Origin: Bacteroidaceae bacterium
GTDB taxonomy: Bacteria > Bacteroidota > Bacteroidia > Bacteroidales > Bacteroidaceae
Direction: 5' to 3'
Length of the DNA stretch: 45,924 nucleotides
Assembly: GCA_024697945.1 (NCBI GenBank)
Contig: JAILRU010000036.1
Location: 1 to 45,924 of the forward strand
How positions within the stretch are numbered: position 1 is the stretch's first letter; each line of letters starts with the position of its first letter. Below the pieces are notes generated by a model. It did no database searches and was not told where the DNA came from. It worked only from the letters and a program-made list of their open reading frames with translations. Shown in pieces: positions 33,532-41,804 of this stretch. The translations under genes and the position numbers were made by a program.

Positions 33532-34899
33532 GTGAAGAACGATAGTTTTATTATAGAGGATGTAATCGTTGTCAATGAGGGCGAATGCTACCAAGCATCC
33601 GTCCTTATTGAAGATGGACGAATCAAAAAAGTTGAAAAAACGAAAGGTTTAAAAGTTGAATCTTCTCACTTTTTCATTTTTTCACCTTTTCAATGTTTCT
33701 TGTTTCCTGGCATCATCGATGGGCACGTCCACATGCGAGAGCCTGGGCTGACGCACAAGGCGACGATGGAGAGTGAGACGCGGGCTGCTGCACGAGGAGG
33801 TGTAACGACGGTGCTTGATATGCCAAACGTCGTGCCGCAGACCACAACGCTCCAACTGCTGAAGGAGCGCTATGCTATAGCCGAAGGGCAGTGCCATGTG
33901 AACTATGGGTTCTATCTTGGTGCCACAAACGACAATCTGGAGGAAATCAAACGGCTCGACCCGACGCTCTGCCCTGGCGTGAAACTCTTCATGGGCAGCA
34001 GTACGGGAGGTATGCTTGTTGACCGCGAGGAGAAACTGCGGCAAATCTTTCGCCATTCTCCCACACTCGTGATGACCCATTGCGAGGACACGGAGCGCAT
34101 CAAGGAGAACCTTGATAGAATTCAAAATCCAAAATTCAAAATTAAAAATGACTCCCCTCTTTTGGAGAAGGGTGGGGTGAGCCTTCACCCTCTCATTCGC
34201 GACCACGAGGCTTGCTACAGAAGTACGGAGCTTGCCGTTCGTCTCGCAAAGGAGGAAGGAGCGCGGCTGCATGTGGCACATATCACAACGGCACAGGAAC
34301 TGGAACTCTTTCAACCCAACGACGAACGCATCACAGCAGAGGCTTGCGTGCCGCACTTGCTCTTTACGGATGCCGACTATGAGACGCTTGGCGCTCGCAT
34401 CAAATGCAATCCCGCCATCAAGACGGCTGCCGACAGAGATGCCCTTCGCAGAGCGCTTACCGATGGCCGCATCCGAACGATTGCTACAGACCATGCTCCC
34501 CATTTGCTCAGCGAGAAGGAGGGCGGCGTGCTCAGGGCCATGAGCGGTATGCCGATGGTGCAGTTCTCCCTGCCTGCTGTGCTCAGTCTCGTGGACGATG
34601 GCATCCTAAGCATAGAGCGGGCTGTAGAGCTAATGTGCCACAATCCTGCCCGCCTCTACCACATCAAAGAGCGCGGCTTCATCCGTGAAGGCTACTATGC
34701 AGACCTCGTCCTCGTGCGTCGGAAACCCTGCACGGTAACGAAGGACTGCATAGAGAGCCGTTGCGGCTGGAGTCCTTTGGAGGGTCGTACCCTCGGTTGG
34801 CAGGTCGAGAAGACCTGGGTGAATGGCAATCTTGTCTGGGACGGAGCCTCCTTCCCGCTCCCGCCAGGAGGAAAGAGAGTTTTTTTTGATAATGAATAA
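33532..34899 (+). CDS. pyrC: Dihydroorotase
   Basis: Zinc amidohydrolase of pyrimidine synthesis, converting carbamoyl-aspartate to dihydroorotate. The 455-aa protein is of the class I type: metal motif GHVHMREPG, then KLFMGSSTGGM, MTHCED, HVAHITTA and ATDHAPH with the catalytic Asp. The start is GTG 33532 inside a GTGAAAAGG array. Two in-frame insertions are visible. Residues about 33-55, just before FPGIIDGHVH, come from GTTGAAAAAACGAAAGG and TTTTTCACC units. Residues about 196-220 (RIQNPKFKIKND, then a CTCCCCTC/GGGTGGGG tract) lie between MTHCED and the next helix. The core motifs are intact. Confidence 0.93.
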   Translation: MKNDSFIIEDVIVVNEGECYQASVLIEDGRIKKVEKTKGLKVESSHFFIFSPFQCFLFPGIIDGHVHMREPGLTHKATMESETRAAARGGVTTVLDMPNVVPQTTTLQLLKERYAIAEGQCHVNYGFYLGATNDNLEEIKRLDPTLCPGVKLFMGSSTGGMLVDREEKLRQIFRHSPTLVMTHCEDTERIKENLDRIQNPKFKIKNDSPLLEKGGVSLHPLIRDHEACYRSTELAVRLAKEEGARLHVAHITTAQELELFQPNDERITAEACVPHLLFTDADYETLGARIKCNPAIKTAADRDALRRALTDGRIRTIATDHAPHLLSEKEGGVLRAMSGMPMVQFSLPAVLSLVDDGILSIERAVELMCHNPARLYHIKERGFIREGYYADLVLVRRKPCTVTKDCIESRCGWSPLEGRTLGWQVEKTWVNGNLVWDGASFPLPPGGKRVFFDNE

Positions 34900-34982
34900 A
34901 CCTTTTCGTCTTGCTGTTGTCTTATTGTTGTGAATCGCAAAATGCAAATTATCAATTATCAATTGTCAATAATTAATTACGA

Positions 34983-37900
34983 ATGAATAGGTTTCTCTCC
35001 CTCCTCCTCTTTAGCCTTTGCTCCATTGTGGCTGTAGCACAGAAAGTTGCCGTTAGTGGTATTGTCATGGACGGCGCATTGAGCGAGCCCCTGCCAGGTG
35101 CAGCCGTCGTGTTGCTTCAGCCCAAGGACAGTACTTTGACTGCTGGTGTTGCCACCGATGCTGAAGGCAAGTTCAAGTTCCCTTCTGTCAAGACGGGCAA
35201 CTACATCTTCCGTGTCAGCTATATGGGCTTCCAGACCTATACCCGCAACATCACCCTCTCGAAGAAAAACAAAGATGTCAATCTGGGCACCGTCACCCTT
35301 CAGGAGGATAGTAAGATACTGAAGGAGGCAGAGGTGACAGCCAAGCTGGCCCAGGTGGAGATGAAGGCCGACACATTTGTCTATAATGCAGAAGCCTATC
35401 GCTTGCCTGAAGGTTCAGCCCTGGAGGAACTTGTTAGGAAACTTCCTGGTGCAGAGGTGGATGACGAAGGCAACATCAAAATCAATGGCAAGAGCGTCAC
35501 GAAAATTATGGTCGATGGCAAAGAGTATTTCCAGAACGACACCAAGATGGCGATGAAGAACCTGCCTTCCAAGCTCATCAAGAAGCTCAAGGCATACGAT
35601 AAGAAGAGTGACTATTCCCGTATCACAGGCATTGAAGACGGCGAGGAGGAGACCGTGCTCGACCTCTCCGTCAAGAAGGGCATGAAGGAAGGCTGGGTCG
35701 GAAACTTCGACGGAGCATACGGCACAGAGGACCGCTACTCTGGCAAGTTCAACATCAACCGTTTCCTCGACAAGAGTTTCCTCTCCGTCGTAGGCAGCCG
35801 CAACAATGTCAACGACTTCGGAGGCCGATGGGGTGGGGGAGGCAATGGCATCACCACCAGTACGATGGGCGGTGCAACCTTTGCCTGGGAGAACGGCAAA
35901 CCCGACTATTCGGCTGGTCTCTTGAAATTAGGCGGCAATGTGCGTTACAACAGCAGTGACAGCGAATCGGAGTCACGGACCAACAACGAGATGTTCCTCA
36001 CCTCTGGAGGCAGCCAGTTCTCCAACTCCAAGAATAAGGGTACCAACTGGAACCAGAACATCAATGCCAATTTCCAATTAGAGTGGTTTCCCGATAGCAT
36101 GACCAACATCATGTTCCGTCCCAACTTCAGCCATAGTAATGGCGATAATTCAACGGACAGCCGTAGCGTGACCTTCAACCAGAGTCCTTTCGAGGCAGGC
36201 CTGACCGACCCTGTCGAAGAATATAAGAGTATGGATGATCCGAACGGAATACGTGTCAACGGCAATGAACGTGTCAATAGCGGCGACAACTACAACAACA
36301 ATGTCAATGGCAGGTTCCAGGTGAACCGTCGCCTCTTTGTTCCTGGACGCAACATCACCCTCAACCTCGACGGTTCATATAGCGAGAGCAATAACGAGTC
36401 CTACAGCCGATCGATGATACGCTACTATCAGCGCGATGGCGAGATAAAGGCCGACTACCAGAACACCACATCGCCCTCCAAGAACTACAGCTATCAGGGC
36501 CGAGTCAGCTACACCGAACCCATACTGAAGGGAACCGTCGTACAGCTCAGCTATCAGGCACAGTACCGTTTCCAAGACAGCGACCGCGAGATGATGGTCT
36601 ATAACAAGTTGGAAGATGCTTTGCAGGAAAAGGGCCTTACTGACGTTACTGCCCGAGACTTTGCCAACGGCACCTACAATGGTATGGACTTCGCCAGCTA
36701 TGGCATCGATTTCACCCAGCTTCAGAAGGATGTCGAGAACAGCCAGTATGCTACCTACAAGGAGGTAAACCAGAATGTCAACCTCATGCTGCGTCACAAC
36801 AGCAAGCTGAGCGATGAATCGGAGCTGTTCTTCAACCTCGGACTCAATTTCCAGCCCCAACGTACCGATATGGAGTACGACAAGCGTGGCATTCACATTG
36901 ACACCACCCGCCACATCCAGAATTGGGCACCTCGCTTCAATATGCGATGGAAACGCTCCAATACCAGCCAGCTCCGCATACGCTACAACGGCAGTATGTC
37001 ACAACCCTCCATGACCAACCTCATCGAGGTCATGGACAACAGCAATCCCCTCTACGTCAGCACTGGTAATGCTGGATTGAAGAGCTCGTGGAACGACCGC
37101 TTCAACGTTGAGTACAACGACTATATCACTGAGAAACAGATGGGTTGGAATATCAACGCTTGGGGAAACATCAATCGCCGCTCTATCTCCAATGCCACCA
37201 TCTACGACACCGAGTCCGGCATTAGTTACAGCCGTCCGATGAACATCAACGGCAATTGGAATGCTGGTGCTTGGATGGGCTTCAACTCAGCACTGGACCG
37301 CGACAAGCACATCAACCTTAGCTGGAACCAAAATATCAACTTCTCCAACAATGTCGGCTATATCAGTAGCGACCTTGATGAAGTAGCCAAGCAGTATGTC
37401 ACAGGCAAGATAGACATGAACGGTCTCTTCTCATATATGGACCGGAATAATCTGCTCAAGAAATCTACCACCAAAAATACCAATCTCGGAGAGAATCTGC
37501 GCATCAACTATCGCAACGACATCTTAGAGGTTGGTGTCAATGGCGGCATGAACTACCAGCACGCCCGCAATAACATGCAGAAGAACGGCAATCGCGACAC
37601 GTGGTTCTTCAGCTATGGCGGCAACGTGGTCTTCAACATGCCTTGGGACATGCAGTTCAGCAGTGACATCTTGCAACAGAGCCGTCGCGGCTATGACGAT
37701 GCTTCGATGAATACCAACGAACTCATTTGGAACGCACAGCTCAGCCAGAATTTCCTCAAGTCAAAGAATGCAACTATCAGCGTTCAGTGGTATGATATCC
37801 TGCGCGAGCGCTCCAGCATTAGCCGCAACATCAGTGCTACGAACCGCAGCGACACCTGGACTAATGCTATCCACAGCTATGTGATGGTACACCTCATCTA

Positions 37901-38039
37901 CCGTTTCAACCTCATAGGCAACAAAGAAGCCCGTGCAGCAGGTTTCAATGGAGGTCAGGGCGGCGGCCAAGGCGGACGTGGTGGCTGGGGCGGCGGCCAA
38001 GGCGGACGCGGCGGCTGGGGCGGCGGTGGTCGTTTCTGA
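34983..38039 (+). CDS. TonB-receptor-like outer-membrane beta-barrel protein
   Basis: A 1018-aa protein with signal peptide 1-20 and a carboxypeptidase-regulatory-like beta sandwich (about 22-105: VSGIVMDGALSEPLPGAAVVLL). A plug-like region follows (about 110-225: LPEGSALEELVRKLPGAEVDDEGNIKINGKSV, VDGKEYFQND), then a long beta-barrel rich in alternating aromatic strands (about 230-985), of the OMP beta-barrel type used in Bacteroidetes. No SusD-like partner is adjacent, so I infer a substrate-unknown transporter or assembly protein. The tail (about 988-1018) is a glycine-rich repeat, GGQGGRGGWG twice, ending in Phe, written in 30-bp tandem DNA units. Confidence 0.85.
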   Translation: MNRFLSLLLFSLCSIVAVAQKVAVSGIVMDGALSEPLPGAAVVLLQPKDSTLTAGVATDAEGKFKFPSVKTGNYIFRVSYMGFQTYTRNITLSKKNKDVNLGTVTLQEDSKILKEAEVTAKLAQVEMKADTFVYNAEAYRLPEGSALEELVRKLPGAEVDDEGNIKINGKSVTKIMVDGKEYFQNDTKMAMKNLPSKLIKKLKAYDKKSDYSRITGIEDGEEETVLDLSVKKGMKEGWVGNFDGAYGTEDRYSGKFNINRFLDKSFLSVVGSRNNVNDFGGRWGGGGNGITTSTMGGATFAWENGKPDYSAGLLKLGGNVRYNSSDSESESRTNNEMFLTSGGSQFSNSKNKGTNWNQNINANFQLEWFPDSMTNIMFRPNFSHSNGDNSTDSRSVTFNQSPFEAGLTDPVEEYKSMDDPNGIRVNGNERVNSGDNYNNNVNGRFQVNRRLFVPGRNITLNLDGSYSESNNESYSRSMIRYYQRDGEIKADYQNTTSPSKNYSYQGRVSYTEPILKGTVVQLSYQAQYRFQDSDREMMVYNKLEDALQEKGLTDVTARDFANGTYNGMDFASYGIDFTQLQKDVENSQYATYKEVNQNVNLMLRHNSKLSDESELFFNLGLNFQPQRTDMEYDKRGIHIDTTRHIQNWAPRFNMRWKRSNTSQLRIRYNGSMSQPSMTNLIEVMDNSNPLYVSTGNAGLKSSWNDRFNVEYNDYITEKQMGWNINAWGNINRRSISNATIYDTESGISYSRPMNINGNWNAGAWMGFNSALDRDKHINLSWNQNINFSNNVGYISSDLDEVAKQYVTGKIDMNGLFSYMDRNNLLKKSTTKNTNLGENLRINYRNDILEVGVNGGMNYQHARNNMQKNGNRDTWFFSYGGNVVFNMPWDMQFSSDILQQSRRGYDDASMNTNELIWNAQLSQNFLKSKNATISVQWYDILRERSSISRNISATNRSDTWTNAIHSYVMVHLIYRFNLIGNKEARAAGFNGGQGGGQGGRGGWGGGQGGRGGWGGGGRF

Positions 38040-38051
38040 TTCTTCCGTGCT

Positions 38052-39089
38052 TTATTCCCCTTTCGATATATTCTCAGCGACGCGACTGTAGGCAGGAGCC
38101 GACATGGGGCAGAAGTCCTTGTCGAGATACTTGAAGTAGCCGGCGATAGTTATCATGGCGGCGTTGTCGGTGGTATAGCTGAAGCGAGGAATGAATATCT
38201 GCCATCCGTAGCGACGCGCATAGTCGTGGAAGGCATTTCTGAGGCCCGTGTTGGCCGAGACACCACCAGCCACGGCTACCTGCTTTATCTTCAGGTCACG
38301 GGCAGCAAGACGCAGTTTCTTCATCAGAACATCTACAATCGTCTTCTCGAGCGAGGCGGCAAGGTCGCACTTGTGATGCTCGATGAAGTCAGGGTCTTCC
38401 TTCAGCCAGTCGCGCAGGTTGTAGAGGAAGCTGGTCTTGAGTCCGCTGAAGCTGTAGTCATAGCCCGCGATGTTGGGCTTGGAGAAAGTAAAGGCATCGG
38501 GATTACCCTGCCGCGCCAATTTGTCGATGATGGGACCGCCAGGATAGCCCAGCCCCATCACTTTCGAGCATTTGTCGATGGCCTCGCCTGCAGCGTCATC
38601 GATAGTCTGACCGATAATCTCCATCTCCTTGTAGCTTTTCACCAGAACAATCTGACTGTTGCCACCGCTCACCAAGAGGCAGAGGAAGGGGAAAGAGGGA
38701 GAGACGTAGTCGTCGCCTTCTGAATGGATGAAGTGCGCCAGGACGTGCCCGTGTAAGTGGTTGACGTCTATCATGGGAATGCCGAGCGAAGTCGCCAGTC
38801 CCTTGGCAAAGGACACACCGACAAGCAGGGAGCCCATCAAGCCCGGACCTCGCGTAAAAGCAATGGCACTCAGCTGTTCGCGCTCTATGCCCGCCTGTTT
38901 CAGGGCAGCATCCACCACAGGTACGATGTTCTGCTGATGGGCACGGCTTGCCAGTTCCGGCACCACGCCGCCGTATGCCTCATGCACAGCCTGACTGGCC
39001 GTGACGTTGCTCAGCAGTATGCCATCCCTCAACACAGCTGCCGAAGTATCATCGCAGCTGCTCTCAATCCCTAATATATAAGTTGCCAT
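38052..39089 (-). CDS. tsaD: tRNA threonylcarbamoyladenosine transferase
   Basis: Transfers threonylcarbamoyl from the TsaC product to A37 of ANN-reading tRNAs, working with TsaB and TsaE. The 345-aa kinase-fold protein has GIESSCDDTSAAV, the metal-binding histidines in VNHLHGH, FLCLLVSGGNSQIV and VAGGVSANTGLR, all standard. The start is ATG 39087-39089 (MATYILGIESS); an upstream in-frame ATG would add residues encoded by the dispersed element and is unlikely. No tsaB or tsaE is in the window. Confidence 0.96.
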   Translation of the reverse strand: MATYILGIESSCDDTSAAVLRDGILLSNVTASQAVHEAYGGVVPELASRAHQQNIVPVVDAALKQAGIEREQLSAIAFTRGPGLMGSLLVGVSFAKGLATSLGIPMIDVNHLHGHVLAHFIHSEGDDYVSPSFPFLCLLVSGGNSQIVLVKSYKEMEIIGQTIDDAAGEAIDKCSKVMGLGYPGGPIIDKLARQGNPDAFTFSKPNIAGYDYSFSGLKTSFLYNLRDWLKEDPDFIEHHKCDLAASLEKTIVDVLMKKLRLAARDLKIKQVAVAGGVSANTGLRNAFHDYARRYGWQIFIPRFSYTTDNAAMITIAGYFKYLDKDFCPMSAPAYSRVAENISKGE

Positions 39090-39108
39090 TTCAATTATCA
39101 ATTGTCTT

Positions 39109-39147
39109 CCGCGACTCCAATCGCGCCTTGGTGCTAGAGCATCCAAG
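39109..39147 (+). repeat. Two-hairpin dispersed element, copy 4
   Basis: Hairpin 1 CGCGA-CTCCAA-TCGCG. Hairpin 2 has arms CTTGG/CCAAG and TGC/GCA, loop TAGA, bulged T at 142 of this block (39142). It lies between map and tsaD, antisense to both, flanked by ATCAATTATCAATT arrays. Confidence 0.85.
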
Positions 39148-39166
39148 AATTATCAATTATCAATTC

Positions 39167-40042
39167 TCAATTACTAATAACCTCCACTCCGTTTTCTGTC
39201 ATCAGGAACGTATGCTCCCATTGTGCGCTGTCCTCACCGTCCTCGGTCAGGACAATCCACTCCGTCTCGTCGTCCACATCGCCGCATACGTAGAAATCTC
39301 CAGCGTTAATCATCGGTTCGATGGTAAAGGTCATCCCAGGCACGAGCAGCATGCCGCTACCCTTTTTGCCGTAGTGATCCACGTCGGGCTCCTCGTGAAA
39401 GGCCAGTCCCACGCCGTGTCCGCAGAGGTCGCGCACCACAGTGTAGCCGTTCTTGTGCGCGTGCTTGGCGATGGCATTCCCCAGGTCTCCCACGAAGACG
39501 TATGGCTCTGCGCAGACTTGCTCGCCTATTTTGAGGCACTCCCACGCCACATCCACCAGTCGTTGCCGCTCGGGTGTCGTCCTGCCGATGACGAACATGC
39601 GGCTGGCGTCGGCATAGTAGCCGTCCAGGATAGTCGTGCAATCCACATTAATGATATCGCCCTCCTCCAGGATGTCCTCTTCCGACGGGATACCGTGGCA
39701 GACCACATCGTTGATGCTGGTGCAGCAGCTGTTGGGGTAGCCCTCGAAGTTCAGGGGGGCAGGGATGCCGCCGTGAGAGGTTGTGTAGTCATAGACGATG
39801 CGGTCTATCTCGGCCGTACTCATGCCCTCGCGAATCTGGGCAGCCACAGCATCGAGCACAGCGGTATTGAGGACACCGGCCTTGCGGATGCCTTCTATCT
39901 GTTCCTTGGTTTTGATGAGGTCACGCGTCGGCACCAGTTTCCCTTTAGCCTCCCATTCCATTATCCGCAAGTCCATCTCCGTCGGTTCCAGTCCGGCAGG
40001 GACGAACCAATGCTGCTTCTGTTTTTTCTTCTTTTTCTTCAT
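39167..40042 (-). CDS. map: Methionine aminopeptidase, type I
   Basis: Removes the N-terminal Met from nascent proteins. The 291-aa enzyme has the five metal ligands in their usual blocks: INVDCTTILDGYYADASRMF (two Asp), GHGVGLAFHEEP (His), MTFTIEPMI (Glu) and QWEHTFLMTENGVEVIS (Glu). Ahead of the catalytic core is a ~40-residue extension beginning MKKKKKKQKQHWFVPAG, a lysine-rich segment that may help ribosome binding. It lies upstream of tsaD on the same strand, with 77 bp of repeats between. Confidence 0.96.
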   Translation of the reverse strand: MKKKKKKQKQHWFVPAGLEPTEMDLRIMEWEAKGKLVPTRDLIKTKEQIEGIRKAGVLNTAVLDAVAAQIREGMSTAEIDRIVYDYTTSHGGIPAPLNFEGYPNSCCTSINDVVCHGIPSEEDILEEGDIINVDCTTILDGYYADASRMFVIGRTTPERQRLVDVAWECLKIGEQVCAEPYVFVGDLGNAIAKHAHKNGYTVVRDLCGHGVGLAFHEEPDVDHYGKKGSGMLLVPGMTFTIEPMINAGDFYVCGDVDDETEWIVLTEDGEDSAQWEHTFLMTENGVEVISN

Positions 40043-40097
40043 CTGTCTCGAAGTTTAGTCGTTCGGGGGAATCGAGCCTTAACGACTAATTCGGCTG

Positions 40098-40105
40098 CAA
40101 AATTA
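40098..40105 (-). promoter_or_regulatory. map promoter, -7 box
   Basis: TAATTTTG on the minus strand, 55 nt before the map ATG. Confidence 0.5.
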
Positions 40106-40192
40106 CATAAAAAACTCGACTTACCAACCCATCTGATGAAGTTTTTTAGCTAATTCTATGGGGACGAGACATACTAATTTAGATTTATTTTC

Positions 40193-40200
40193 TACTTTTG
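40193..40200 (+). promoter_or_regulatory. -7 box upstream of the sigma-factor operon
   Basis: TACTTTTG, 156 nt before the sigma-factor ATG; the two-hairpin element at 40261-40325 would lie in the transcribed leader. Confidence 0.5.
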
Positions 40201-40260
40201 CATAATATTTCCCGATGTTTGGGGAACAAAACTCACTTTTCTGCGTCTATATAGCAGATC

Positions 40261-40325
40261 CGCGACTATAATCGCGCCTTGGTTCTTCGCAATGCTCAGA
40301 CGCAGGCGGAACTAAAGAATCCAAG
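40261..40325 (+). repeat. Two-hairpin element, copy 5 (long-loop form)
   Basis: Hairpin 1 CGCGA-CTATAA-TCGCG. Hairpin 2 has arms CTTGG/CCAAG and TTCTT/AAGAA, the conserved bulged T (40320) and a 27-nt loop nearly identical to that of the copy at 593-654. Confidence 0.85.
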
Positions 40326-40356
40326 AAGGAGTGCATAAGAAGAGAATGAGAGTATA

Positions 40357-40872
40357 ATGGGTAAAGAAGAGTTCTGCATATTGACTCGCCAACTGAGAGC
40401 TGACATCATGGCTCTCAGCCGCCGGTTTCTTAGGAATGAGGCTGAGGCAGAAGACAATGTACAGGACACCCTGCTCAGACTCTGGACCGTCAGGGAACAA
40501 CTTGATGAAGTTCGCTCTGTTCAGGCTCTGACATACGCCATCTGTAGGAATCTGTGCGTCTCCAAGCTCCGCAAGAGGAGAATCATTCCAATGGAGCTCA
40601 ACGAAGAAATCAAGCTCATCAGTACTCACGATTCCCAGTGGATGTTGGAGGAAAAAGAGAATGCCCTTTGGCTTGAAGACAGTATATTGGAACTTCCCTC
40701 CTCACAGATGCAGATACTCAGAATGAGCCAGCAGGACGGACTCGAGAACAGCGAGATAGCTCAAATACTCGGAATCAGCGAGACCACCGTCCGCACAGCA
40801 CTCTGCAAAGCCAGAAGAAGACTCCTGGAGAAACTCATGAAACGCAATCAAGACCAAAACATGATATCATGA
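40357..40872 (+). CDS. ECF-type RNA polymerase sigma factor
   Basis: A 171-aa sigma-70 family factor with only regions 2 and 4. Region 2 is at about 15-80 (EAEAEDNVQDTLLRLW, then LTYAICRNLCVSKLRKRR) and region 4 at about 112-165 (LPSSQMQILRMSQQDGLENSEIAQILGISETTVRTALCKARRRLLE). It redirects RNA polymerase, most likely to envelope genes, under the control of the overlapping downstream membrane protein. The start ATG 40357 is close to the leader element copy 5. Confidence 0.92.
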   Translation: MGKEEFCILTRQLRADIMALSRRFLRNEAEAEDNVQDTLLRLWTVREQLDEVRSVQALTYAICRNLCVSKLRKRRIIPMELNEEIKLISTHDSQWMLEEKENALWLEDSILELPSSQMQILRMSQQDGLENSEIAQILGISETTVRTALCKARRRLLEKLMKRNQDQNMIS

Positions 40873-41327
40873 ATAAGGTAACACAAGAAAACGTACGCGA
40901 ACTGCTCCGCCTCTATATGGAAGGCGTAGGCACACAGAAAGAGCTGAAGCTACTCAGAGAATACTTCAATACAGCCTCGGACTTGCCTGCCGATTTGGTA
41001 TCTTACGCCCAGATGTTCGCCATCATAGACGAAGAGACGCCAGTGCCAAGTGTGGAAGCTCTGAATCGTTTCTCGGAAGAGCAAATGCCTGCACCCCGCC
41101 GGCATATCCTCCTGTGGCCCTTGTTGGCAGCCGCTTGCATTGCCGCTTTCGCATTCATCATTCTGACACCACCCAAGCAGAAGAACGATATGGCCATAGC
41201 ATACGTTGATGGCAAAATGCTCAACGACAAAGCACTGGCTATGCAGATAGGGCAGGAAGCCCTGCAAGAGATATTCAGCAACGGAAACGAAGAACAACAA
41301 CTCACAGATTTATTCAACGCAAAATGA
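40869..41327 (+). CDS. Putative anti-sigma factor, single-pass membrane protein
   Basis: A 152-aa protein whose ATG overlaps the sigma-factor stop (ATGA). The N-terminal ~75 residues are helical and hydrophilic (VRELLRLYMEGVGTQKELKLLREYF), a membrane helix lies at about 80-98 (LLWPLLAAACIAAFAFIIL), and a short periplasmic tail follows. This plan, position and overlap fit an anti-sigma factor that holds the preceding sigma factor at the membrane. I see no named anti-sigma motif, so the role is inferred from context. Confidence 0.65.
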   Translation: MNKVTQENVRELLRLYMEGVGTQKELKLLREYFNTASDLPADLVSYAQMFAIIDEETPVPSVEALNRFSEEQMPAPRRHILLWPLLAAACIAAFAFIILTPPKQKNDMAIAYVDGKMLNDKALAMQIGQEALQEIFSNGNEEQQLTDLFNAK

Positions 41328-41782
41328 AACGTTTATATGCAATAATGTTTATGCTTCTCGGCATCACCCTCTGTACCACGGCACAGGAAGGACTGCAAAT
41401 CAATGAAGCATTCGAGGGAAAAGTCATCGACAAGCAATGCATGCAGGAGAGCCTCGTCAAAGGCGAGAACCTCAAACCCTACAAGCTGGAAATGCTCCAC
41501 ACCGTCAAGTTCGCTGCAGGCAGCAAGGATAGAGAAAAGTTAAATGCCCTCTTCACAAAGGACATGGAGGAACGTATCTCCGACGATGACAGCAACATGG
41601 AGTTCGAGAGCCGTGACGGTTACATCTACTACGCTATTGTGCAGCTCACAGACAATAAGAAAGGTCGTCACCGCTACATCTGCTATCAGTGCAAGAAAAA
41701 GTCTAGTTACTACGATATTACCTTGGTATATATGGAAGGCACGGCCTCTCTCGCTGACCTAAGGAAAACATTCAAGAAATAA
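41324..41782 (+). CDS. Small secreted protein (DUF6108-like, tentative)
   Basis: A 152-aa exported protein with a signal peptide (1-20, ending TTAQ) and a soluble alpha/beta domain containing CMQESLVKGENLKPYKLEMLHTVKF and RYICYQCKKKSSYYDITLVYMEG. It overlaps the previous gene by ATGA. I recall the DUF6108 name for a similar Bacteroides protein in sigma-factor operons, but that is not certain. Three cysteines are left after signal cleavage. The likely role is in envelope sensing or maintenance, inferred from operon only. Confidence 0.6.
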   Translation: MKRLYAIMFMLLGITLCTTAQEGLQINEAFEGKVIDKQCMQESLVKGENLKPYKLEMLHTVKFAAGSKDREKLNALFTKDMEERISDDDSNMEFESRDGYIYYAIVQLTDNKKGRHRYICYQCKKKSSYYDITLVYMEGTASLADLRKTFKK

Positions 41783-41804
41783 TTATTTAAACAATACACA
41801 CATT

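Noticed and set aside
39083..40153. Plus-strand frame across map and one dispersed element, and the similar 43269-43517 frame
   Set aside because: Both start with residues FRD-NRALVL-HPRI translated from the dispersed element, which made me consider a coded peptide; the rest is antisense shadow or spacer, and other copies do not keep the frame.
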